A DNA stretch of 5,573 nucleotides from Candidatus Omnitrophota bacterium (GTDB lineage: Bacteria; Omnitrophota; Gorgyraeia; JABMRN01): positions 1-5,573 of the forward strand of contig JABMRN010000118.1 of NCBI GenBank assembly GCA_013202515.1. Reading direction: 5' to 3'. This document shows, piece after piece, positions 1-5,573 of the stretch. The translations under genes were made by a program, and so were the position numbers. The notes beneath the pieces were generated by a model that saw only the letters and a program-made list of their open reading frames with translations, searched no databases and was not told the origin of the DNA. How positions within the stretch are numbered: position 1 is the stretch's first letter; every line of letters starts with the position of its first letter.

Positions 1-16
1 ATTTCACTCCTCTTTC

Positions 17-1252
17 ATGACAAAGGTCAATGAAATTGCAGAAAAATATGGTGTTGACAAAAGGGAGCTTGTTATTAACGTTTCTTTAAAGGACCGCATG
101 TCTCCGTCGGAAAAACTTATCAAGGAAGAGGCGAGGAAAATAAAAGAAAAAAAGAAATCCGGCCTCAAAAAGGCATTTGTTATTAAAAGAATACATGCTG
201 ATTTTGTGGACACGGTTTCTCCTCAGAAAACAACTCTTAGAAATGTAATAAAACAGATTAGTTCTGTCTCAAGAAAAACCGGGAAATTGGGTGTCTTAAA
301 TATTGCATCCTCCCAGGAACGTAAAAATAAAGGTCTTTGGGTATCTCCGTTTATCCAGGACAGTTTTTCTTACATTGTGGGAACCGCTGAGGTTTCGGAT
401 ATTGCCCATATGCGAAAGATTGCACATGAAGCAGATGGTGTTATCGATTATATTCTTTTCGATACTACATATGAAATAAAAATTAAGGGCAGCCCCCTTA
501 ATGTAATGAGAAAATACCTTAAAGAAACAGAAGTTATTTTATATAACGACTACAGGGCATGGATCAATACTGTTGCAAGGGAGATATGCCAGTTAAGTGG
601 TAATCCATCGGGTCTTAAAATAGCAGTTTTCGGAGATTTGACCTATACGTTAAATACCGCCCTTATATTATCGGAAGCAGGGAGTTCCGTAACGTTGCAT
701 GTGGATGAGAAAGAAATATTCAAAGAAGGCGCGCTTAAACCATTTTTAAGAAAAGGAATGAAGCTAAGTCTCCAAACTGATGCACTCATCGCCAGTAGGA
801 AAAAAAATATCCTTGTGGGATTTAGTCCGGGTAGATGTTGCATAACGAGATATATGGCAAAAGAAATGAGGAATAATGGCATAATTATAGATGCGGGATT
901 GGGAAGCATACACAAGGATGTTATTTCCTATGCACACAGAAAAAATATAAAGGTAATACGGGTTGATATGAGGCCTATAATAGCTGGTGAAATTACTTCG
1001 AGTCTTGGTGTAAAACAGCTTGTTGGTTCACATATAGGTAGAAAGAAAATTGGCGGTAAGACCGTTGTAAGCGGTGGGTTCATAGGAAGGAAAGGCGATA
1101 TCGTAGTGGAGTCGGTTAAAAGCCCCACAAAGGTAATAGGAATTGCCAGGGGAGATGGGAGCGTCGAATATAGGAATTTCGGCAGGCATAAGAAAGATAT
1201 AGAAAAAATCGAAAATGAAATTTTAAGAGCAAAGGTTACTCTAAAGGATTAG
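17..1252 (+). CDS. Unassigned protein with a C-terminal Rossmann-like (dehydrogenase-like) domain; 5' boundary uncertain
   Basis: I do not recognise a named family. From the ATG at 17 the protein is 411 residues, with no signal peptide or membrane segment, so it is probably cytoplasmic. Residues 1-60 are helical and very rich in Lys/Glu (KIKEKKK at 41-47). Residues 60-190 form a mixed alpha/beta region containing DFVDTVSPQKTT (62-73), SSQERKNKGLW (98-108) and LFDTTYEIKIKG (147-158). Residues 200-335 look like a Rossmann unit: strand and turn KIAVFGDLTYTLNTA (201-215), a second strand SVTLHVDE (224-231) with an acidic end, then ILVGFSP (265-271), and IIIDAGLGSI (289-298), which resembles the 'viDvG' strand of shikimate or methylene-THF dehydrogenases. 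The canonical GxGxxG loop is missing. The tail (340-380) is Gly-rich. The frame is open to base 2 and the bases before 17 are pyrimidine-rich with no Shine-Dalgarno, so the true start may be upstream. Against that, ATGA at 17-20 would allow a classic 4-base overlap with an upstream gene. Five bases separate it from the GT4 gene. The coding call is firm; the enzyme function is not. Confidence 0.85.
   Translation: MTKVNEIAEKYGVDKRELVINVSLKDRMSPSEKLIKEEARKIKEKKKSGLKKAFVIKRIHADFVDTVSPQKTTLRNVIKQISSVSRKTGKLGVLNIASSQERKNKGLWVSPFIQDSFSYIVGTAEVSDIAHMRKIAHEADGVIDYILFDTTYEIKIKGSPLNVMRKYLKETEVILYNDYRAWINTVAREICQLSGNPSGLKIAVFGDLTYTLNTALILSEAGSSVTLHVDEKEIFKEGALKPFLRKGMKLSLQTDALIASRKKNILVGFSPGRCCITRYMAKEMRNNGIIIDAGLGSIHKDVISYAHRKNIKVIRVDMRPIIAGEITSSLGVKQLVGSHIGRKKIGGKTVVSGGFIGRKGDIVVESVKSPTKVIGIARGDGSVEYRNFGRHKKDIEKIENEILRAKVTLKD
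1243..1248 (+). promoter_or_regulatory. Ribosome binding site of the GT4 gene
   Basis: AAAGGA lies 9 bases before the ATG at 1258 and inside the last codons of the preceding gene. This supports the 1258 start and coupled translation within one transcript. Confidence 0.6.
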
Positions 1253-1257
1253 ATAAT

Positions 1258-2385
1258 ATGCGCATAAAGATATACGGTGGACCGTTATCAATATCATACA
1301 ATCTCGCAAAAGTATTGCATGGGAAGAATGCGGATGTCACACTTTTTATAGATAAAACACAGATTGATGATTCGTATAGCCCCGCGTGGGAAGATGAGGA
1401 TATCGATTTGGCGTCACAAGACTGGATAGAAGAAGTTAATTTAAGGTTTAATCGCTGTATTTTAAAAGGCAAAAGGGAGAAAGAATTCTTAAAAGAATTG
1501 CGTGAATCCGATGTCCTGCACATGTATGGCGAATCGAGCATATGGGCAAGCTTTACAGATATTCCTTATGTTTATAACAGTTATGGCTTTGATCTGGATC
1601 AGATGCTTTTTGGAAGAAAAGGTTTTAAGGGTAGAATGTTGTCATGCCTTTTGAGAAGGAGTTTATTAAAGGCAAAAAGCATTATCGCCTTTCCGCATCA
1701 ATATAAAATGCTCAAGAAAATGGAGTTAAACACAAAAATTAATTATATACCATGCCCGATCGATACAGAAAAATATAATAACAAAGAAACGTCTCTCGAG
1801 GATGAACTAAAAAAAAGATCAAATTATGATTTTATATTTTTCAGCCCTTCACGGCATGAATGGACGCATACGCATAAAAGCAATAAGGGGAATGACAAGC
1901 TTATTCGCGCGTTTAAAAAATATATCGAAACAAGTAGTAAAAGGGCTTTGCTTATATTGGTTGAAAAGGGCGACGATTTGATGAAGACAAAATTGCTTTT
2001 AAGGGAATATTTGCTTGAAGAACACGTTATGTGGATTAAGCCACAAAAAAAGAATGAACTAATAAATTTTTATAACGCGAGCGATATTGTGTTTGATCAA
2101 TTTACTTTGGGTGGATTTGGACAAACTTTTTTAGAGTCAATGTCATGCGGCAAACCCACATTCATATATTTAACCAAAGACTACAGAGATCTTTATGAAG
2201 AAGCTCCTCCTTGTATAAATGTTTCAGGAGAAAATGAAATATTAGAAAAGTTACTGGAGTATACGCGGGATAAAAAGATGCGTGAAGATATAGGGCGGGC
2301 ATCAAGAGAGTGGGTAATGAAATATCACGATTTTAAGGTATCGGCCGAAAATTACATTAATTTATATAATAGGATATCGCGGTGA
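1258..2385 (+). CDS. GT4-type (group 1, GT-B fold) glycosyltransferase
   Basis: Likely a cytoplasmic retaining glycosyltransferase that moves a sugar from a nucleotide-sugar donor to a growing lipid-linked glycan; donor and acceptor cannot be read from the sequence. At 375 residues it has the normal length for the family. The N-terminal half opens with the Rossmann strand and loop RIKIYGGPLSISYNLAKVL (2-20). It continues with LHMYGESSIWASF (87-99) and NSYGFDLD (107-114), equivalent to the acceptor-side 'H-G-D' loop of GT4 enzymes. The C-terminal donor domain starts near 190 with FFSPSRHEW (194-202) followed by KGNDKLIRAFKKYI (210-223), a common GT4 block. The donor-site signature is FDQFTLGGFGQTFLESMSCG (279-298), where E293 corresponds to the distal Glu of the EX7E motif while the proximal Glu position is occupied by another residue (D280-F282 region). 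No membrane segment is visible. It is 5 bases from the upstream gene and 1 base from the flippase gene. Family assignment is firm; specificity is unknown. Confidence 0.93.
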   Translation: MRIKIYGGPLSISYNLAKVLHGKNADVTLFIDKTQIDDSYSPAWEDEDIDLASQDWIEEVNLRFNRCILKGKREKEFLKELRESDVLHMYGESSIWASFTDIPYVYNSYGFDLDQMLFGRKGFKGRMLSCLLRRSLLKAKSIIAFPHQYKMLKKMELNTKINYIPCPIDTEKYNNKETSLEDELKKRSNYDFIFFSPSRHEWTHTHKSNKGNDKLIRAFKKYIETSSKRALLILVEKGDDLMKTKLLLREYLLEEHVMWIKPQKKNELINFYNASDIVFDQFTLGGFGQTFLESMSCGKPTFIYLTKDYRDLYEEAPPCINVSGENEILEKLLEYTRDKKMREDIGRASREWVMKYHDFKVSAENYINLYNRISR

Positions 2386-2386
2386 T

Positions 2387-3847
2387 ATGATCTATCCGTT
2401 GCTTAAAAAAATCGGGCTTCATTCCGTTATATACGGCATAGGAAACATGTCCTATGCCATACCGGGATTTGTACTTATTCCATTGTATACGCGCTTCCTT
2501 GCTCCTTTTGAATATGGCATATACTCGCTTCTAACCATGCTTTTTGGCATACTGCTCTATATTTATGAATTCGGAATGGTTGCATCATCCATGAGGCAGT
2601 TTTATGAACATAACGATGAGCACAAGAGAAAAGAAGTGCTTTCAACAGCCTTTTTTTTCATATTGATTTATGGTGTGACGTTAACAGCTGTATTGTACTT
2701 TTTTAGAGGTACGATATCGCAGTTTTTATTCAAGACAACGGGATTCGGACACATAGTAGCTATCGGTCTATGTGCGGTGTTTTTTCAGTCGCTTATAGCT
2801 ATTCCACAGACATCTATCAGGCTGAAGGAAAAACCCGTATTATACATTATTTTATTATCGGGCCAGCTATTAGCGCTGGTAGTTTTTAATATATTATTTA
2901 TTGCAGTTTTAAGGCAGGGGCTTTTGGGTATATACAGGGCTCTGTTGGTAGTTTCCATTATAGCTTTTTTGGCCTATTTACTCTCTGCCTTAAGGAATTT
3001 TAATTTTAGATTTAATTTTGCTGAATTAAAAGAACTTTTGTATTTGGGTGGAGCCTATTTTCCGGCCCTTCTTTTGACATGGATCATAGATTCTTCTGAC
3101 AGGTATATTTTGGATATTTTTACAGATCTTTCATCAGTGGGAATTTATTCTTTGGGTTATAAAATTGGACAGGTGCCGCTTTTATTGGTTAAATCGTTTG
3201 CGTTAGGATGGCTGCCGATTATGTTTTCAATAGCAAAATCGGATAAACCGGAGTATGTTTTTGGAAAAATAGGAACCTATTTTGTGCTTGGCATCTCCTT
3301 TTTTGTTTTCGGCCTGTCGCTTTATTCGAAGGAGATTATAAGTATTTTAGCCTCAGCAAATTATATAGAGGCCTACAGAGTCGTATTTCTTATATGCCTT
3401 TCCTATCTTTTTTATGGCCTTTATATATTTTTCTTAACGGGCCTCACAATAAAGAAACGTATTTATAGCCTCCCTCTCGTTTTAGTTATCGGCGCCATTG
3501 TTAATATTGCTCTTAATTTTCTTTTAATACCAAGATTCGGTATGATGGGGGCTGCGGTCGCAACGCTCATAAGTTATATTTCTATTGCTCTTGCAACTTA
3601 CTATTTCTCACAAAAATGTTACTACATAGCCTATGAAGTTAAAAAAATAACAATAATTATTGCCTCAGGTGTTGTTATTTATATTTTAAGCATGTTTTTT
3701 AGAGTAGATAATATCTTTTTATCAGCAGGCATTAAAACAGGTTTCTTGTTAACGTATGTTATATCTTTATATCTTTTCCACATCATAAGCAGAGAAGATA
3801 TTGCAAAGATTAAAAGTGTTTTTGCTAGGTTATTGAGAAATTCGTAA
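2387..3847 (+). CDS. Wzx/RfbX-like polysaccharide (lipid-linked oligosaccharide) flippase
   Basis: An inner-membrane transporter of the MATE/MOP superfamily, predicted to flip an undecaprenyl-diphosphate-linked oligosaccharide from the cytoplasmic to the outer face. At 486 residues with about 12-14 hydrophobic segments it has typical length and topology. Segments lie roughly at 13-34, 44-66, 87-106, 121-140, 151-175, 181-201, 218-234, 252-280, 293-313, 329-351, 360-381, 385-407, 420-438 and 446-466. Family landmarks are the N-terminal PLYTRFLAPFEYGIYSLL (32-49), the charged patch DSSDRYILD (235-243) followed by VGIYSLGYKIG (251-261), and LNFLLIPRFGMMGAAVATL (376-394), a near-consensus flippase block. 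The C-terminus is basic and cytoplasmic (REDIAKIKSVFARLLRNS). The start at 2387 keeps the conserved first helix; the next ATG (2447) would remove part of it. Only one base separates this gene from the upstream stop, and the Shine-Dalgarno is weak (GGTGAT overlapping that stop, or AGGA at 2371-2374), so it probably depends on translational coupling. I give no symbol because wzx names are cluster-specific. Confidence 0.94.
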   Translation: MIYPLLKKIGLHSVIYGIGNMSYAIPGFVLIPLYTRFLAPFEYGIYSLLTMLFGILLYIYEFGMVASSMRQFYEHNDEHKRKEVLSTAFFFILIYGVTLTAVLYFFRGTISQFLFKTTGFGHIVAIGLCAVFFQSLIAIPQTSIRLKEKPVLYIILLSGQLLALVVFNILFIAVLRQGLLGIYRALLVVSIIAFLAYLLSALRNFNFRFNFAELKELLYLGGAYFPALLLTWIIDSSDRYILDIFTDLSSVGIYSLGYKIGQVPLLLVKSFALGWLPIMFSIAKSDKPEYVFGKIGTYFVLGISFFVFGLSLYSKEIISILASANYIEAYRVVFLICLSYLFYGLYIFFLTGLTIKKRIYSLPLVLVIGAIVNIALNFLLIPRFGMMGAAVATLISYISIALATYYFSQKCYYIAYEVKKITIIIASGVVIYILSMFFRVDNIFLSAGIKTGFLLTYVISLYLFHIISREDIAKIKSVFARLLRNS

Positions 3848-3849
3848 GG
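3845..3849 (+). promoter_or_regulatory. Ribosome binding site overlapping the flippase stop codon
   Basis: TAAGG combines the TAA stop of the flippase gene with a short Shine-Dalgarno core (AAGG, 3846-3849), leaving only 3 bases before the ATG at 3853. The spacing is shorter than usual and suggests reinitiation by ribosomes that have just terminated. Later in-frame ATGs (3904, 3919) lack any purine run upstream and would delete the first membrane helix, so 3853 is preferred. Confidence 0.4.
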
Positions 3850-3852
3850 CGC

Positions 3853-5538
3853 ATGAAAAAAATAAATATTTTTCTAGTTTTATTAATAATTTGTTCAATC
3901 CTGATGGGCGCATGGGGCATGACGAGCGATTTGCCTTATTCAAGGGCGGCTGTAGAAATAGCTGTTATAGGGATGAGCGTTAAAATGGGTACAGGGGATT
4001 TAAATCCGCACATTTTTTATTATCCCCACCTTTTTTTGTACATACTATTGTTTTTTTTCGGATTGTTCTTTATTGCAGGTAAGGTCATTGGCATATTTCC
4101 GACTGTGGGAGATTTCCAGAATTTATTTTTTGTAAATGCAACAGCTTTTTACATCATAGCCAGGTGCGTCACGCTTTTTTTTATGGCAGGCAGCGTTTTT
4201 TTAACATATCTTATTGCAAAAAAAGCTTTTAATAAGAAAATAGCGATGATATCCGCTGCATTTATGACTTTTAATATCACTAATGTACAGCTTTCGCATT
4301 TTGCGCTTCCGGATATACCGGTTCTTTTCTTTTCTTTGTTGGCTTTTTATTTCATTGTAAGAATAATGGATGGAGTAGACTGGAAAATCTATTTTTTAGG
4401 CGGTTTTTTAATAGGCCTTGCAACAGCTACAAAATATCAGGGGTTGTTTCTTGTTCTTTCTTTATTTATAGCACATTTTCTTTCGTTGAAAAGAAAGTCA
4501 ATTAAAGATATTGTGATTACGAGGAAATTACCACTTGCAGGAATAGGAGTTTTTATGGGATTTTTCTTAGGGACTCCTTTCTGCATACTTGATTATAGGA
4601 ATTTCGTTACTTATTTTACAAGGGTAACGGGAAGCGTAAATAGCTTATCGTACGGATTTGCAAGTTACAGGGTGAACTCTATGCTGCCAGTTTATATAAT
4701 TAAAGATCTTTTGCCGTTTGCGATGGGAATACTTATGAGCGTTTTGTGCATTATTGCAATATTATATGCCCTTAAGAAGCATGTAAAAGCGGATATTGTT
4801 ATTCTTGGGACCATTATATTATTCTTGACTTACGTTATCTTTTCAAGTTGGTCCTATTTGAAACCCCGACATATAATTCATTTATTTCCACTATTGTTTA
4901 TATTGATAGCACGTCTTTTATACGATACCTCAACTATGCTATTTAAGAGAGAGAATATGGCAAGATCGATATTTCTTGGCGCTGTTACGTTCTTGGTGTT
5001 AATTCCTTCGGTTGGCCACATATATGCTTATGAAAAAGGTATTACCAGACGCCCAATACATATAGAGGCAAAGACATGGATCGAGACCAATATTCCAGCG
5101 GGTTCAAAAATTGCAATGCATGATGGTATACCGGTAAATCCGAACAAGAAATCCATTGCAAGAAAGTTAAAAGAAGTCCAGGATAAAAAAATAGGGCAGG
5201 GTACCAAGCTTGAAGTTATGTTGACTAACAGGCATCTTTTTCCGGTAGTTTATGATATTTACGAATTACCCTATCCATGGCGTTATGATTTTGATGAAAG
5301 CGATTTTGATTTTGAGCGACATATAAACGAAGGCGTAAGATATTTTGTTTTTACTGAGGAATTATCCCATTATGCAAAAGAACCGCAAAAACATAAGCTT
5401 CAGTTGAAATATTATGATTCTGTTAAGAACAGCTGCGCCTTGATAAAGAGGTTTGATTCGGAATATTTGCGCAGCGAGTTAGGGGTCACAGAACCTTCGT
5501 ACATAGTGATTTACGAATATAAAAAGGAGAAAATGTAA
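3853..5538 (+). CDS. GT39/ArnT/PMT_2-type integral-membrane glycosyltransferase
   Basis: Predicted GT-C fold enzyme that takes a sugar from a polyprenyl-phosphate donor and attaches it, at the outer face of the inner membrane, to a lipid-linked glycan, lipid A/LPS-like molecule or protein; the acceptor is not deducible. The protein is 561 residues. It begins with a membrane helix (about 4-20), then the first outer loop with D26 and the block GTGDLNPHIFYYPHLFLYIL (46-65), which is characteristic of one group of family-39 enzymes ('GDLNPHxFxYPxL'). Further helices lie roughly at 94-121, 128-145, 155-171, 178-193, 195-211, 226-245, 281-307, 313-331, 340-356 and 371-391. ALPDIPVLFF (151-160) carries D154, matching the second conserved acidic position. 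KPRHIIHLFPLLFILIA (337-353) resembles the 'R-Y-l-l-P-l' block that precedes the late helices. Residues 395-561 form a soluble outer-face domain, opening with IEAKTWIETNIPAGSKIA (404-421), typical of the family. The usual 'DE' in loop 1 reads D-L here. It ends in a one-base overlap with the next gene. Confidence 0.9.
   Translation: MKKINIFLVLLIICSILMGAWGMTSDLPYSRAAVEIAVIGMSVKMGTGDLNPHIFYYPHLFLYILLFFFGLFFIAGKVIGIFPTVGDFQNLFFVNATAFYIIARCVTLFFMAGSVFLTYLIAKKAFNKKIAMISAAFMTFNITNVQLSHFALPDIPVLFFSLLAFYFIVRIMDGVDWKIYFLGGFLIGLATATKYQGLFLVLSLFIAHFLSLKRKSIKDIVITRKLPLAGIGVFMGFFLGTPFCILDYRNFVTYFTRVTGSVNSLSYGFASYRVNSMLPVYIIKDLLPFAMGILMSVLCIIAILYALKKHVKADIVILGTIILFLTYVIFSSWSYLKPRHIIHLFPLLFILIARLLYDTSTMLFKRENMARSIFLGAVTFLVLIPSVGHIYAYEKGITRRPIHIEAKTWIETNIPAGSKIAMHDGIPVNPNKKSIARKLKEVQDKKIGQGTKLEVMLTNRHLFPVVYDIYELPYPWRYDFDESDFDFERHINEGVRYFVFTEELSHYAKEPQKHKLQLKYYDSVKNSCALIKRFDSEYLRSELGVTEPSYIVIYEYKKEKM
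5524..5530 (+). promoter_or_regulatory. Strong ribosome binding site of the GT2 gene
   Basis: AAGGAGA, the best Shine-Dalgarno match in the window, lies 7 bases before the ATG at 5538 and inside the end of the GT39-type gene. It fixes the start of the partial downstream gene: the other nearby ATG (5533) is followed directly by TAA. Confidence 0.75.
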
Positions 5539-5573
5539 TGATACCGCTTACTATTATTATACCGGCATATAAC
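5538..5573 (+). CDS. Start of a GT2-type glycosyltransferase (3' end outside the window)
   Basis: Only 12 codons are visible, reading MIPLTIIIPAYN. This is the classic N-terminus of family 2 (GT-A fold) glycosyltransferases, in which a hydrophobic first strand leads into the P-A/T-Y/H-N turn that contacts the nucleotide of the nucleotide-sugar donor. The ATG shares its A with the TAA stop of the upstream gene (TAATG) and is preceded by a strong Shine-Dalgarno. Being in a glycan operon fits a cytoplasmic enzyme adding a further sugar. Everything past the first strand, including the catalytic Asp motifs, is beyond the right edge, so the family call rests on the opening motif and context only. 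Confidence 0.75.
   Translation, partial: MIPLTIIIPAYN

Noticed and set aside
4..213. Minus-strand frame encoding a Phe/Ser/Leu-rich peptide with apparent hydrophobic segment
   Set aside because: The hydrophobicity is the reverse complement of the Lys/Glu-rich codons (AAA/GAA giving TTT/TTC) of the first gene, not evidence of a membrane protein.
643..1128. Open frames on the minus strand at 643-915 and 928-1128
   Set aside because: They are antisense to the strongly coding first gene, lack plausible ribosome binding sites and give low-complexity proteins; shadows of the plus-strand frame.
1253..1257. Possible promoter or terminator between genes
   Set aside because: All intergenic gaps are 5 bases or less; there is no room for either, and I saw no GC-rich hairpin followed by a T run at any junction.
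617..1360. Similarity between the strand-loop-helix of the first gene (residues 200-231) and the N-terminus of the GT4 protein (residues 1-32), suggesting duplication
   Set aside because: Both are generic Rossmann-type beta-alpha-beta elements with similar hydrophobic patterning; the likeness does not extend further.
1236..1541. 101-codon open frame on the minus strand across the first gene junction
   Set aside because: It opposes the well-supported GT4 gene, shows no recognisable motif, and would run against the operon; a shadow frame.
2651..4202. T tracts of 7-8 bases in the membrane-protein genes (2651-2658, 4051-4058, 4175-4182, 4196-4202) as possible phase-variation sites
   Set aside because: Phe-rich helices in an AT-rich genome produce TTT-TTT runs by default, the tracts are shorter than typical contingency loci, and all frames are intact.

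Overview
The window is one tightly packed, co-directional stretch of a bacterial-type cell-surface glycan gene cluster. All five coding regions lie on the plus strand and adjacent genes are separated by no more than 5 bases or overlap, so they almost certainly form one operon. The base composition is AT-rich (GC roughly in the thirties of percent by eye), and Shine-Dalgarno-like purine runs precede most starts. Nothing in the sequence fixes the taxon. A Gram-negative or other deep-branching bacterium is reasonable from the flippase plus polyprenyl-sugar glycosyltransferase combination, but an archaeon cannot be excluded. There is no rRNA, tRNA, CRISPR array, insertion sequence or recognisable attachment site, and no gene-free stretch longer than a few bases.

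Layout: (1) 17-1252, a 411-residue protein I do not recognise as a named family, with a charged N-terminal part and a C-terminal half that looks like a Rossmann-type nucleotide-binding domain. Its reading frame is still open at the left edge, so the 5' end is uncertain. (2) 1258-2385, a GT-B-fold glycosyltransferase of the GT4 / 'group 1' type. (3) 2387-3847, a multi-pass lipid-linked oligosaccharide flippase of the Wzx/RfbX (MATE/MOP) superfamily. (4) 3853-5538, an integral-membrane GT-C glycosyltransferase of the GT39/ArnT/PMT_2 type with a soluble C-terminal domain. (5) 5538 to the right edge, the first 12 codons of a GT2-type glycosyltransferase.

Inferred joint role: the cytoplasmic GT4 and GT2 enzymes add sugars to an undecaprenyl-linked oligosaccharide, the flippase moves it across the inner membrane, and the GT39-type enzyme adds a sugar from a polyprenyl-phosphate donor on the outer face. 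The first gene may supply or modify a sugar precursor or perform an unrelated redox step; its role is the main open question. No polymerase (Wzy), ligase, chain-length regulator or priming transferase is present, so the cluster extends beyond both edges. I see no strong sign of an unprecedented system. The unassigned first gene is the item most worth following up.
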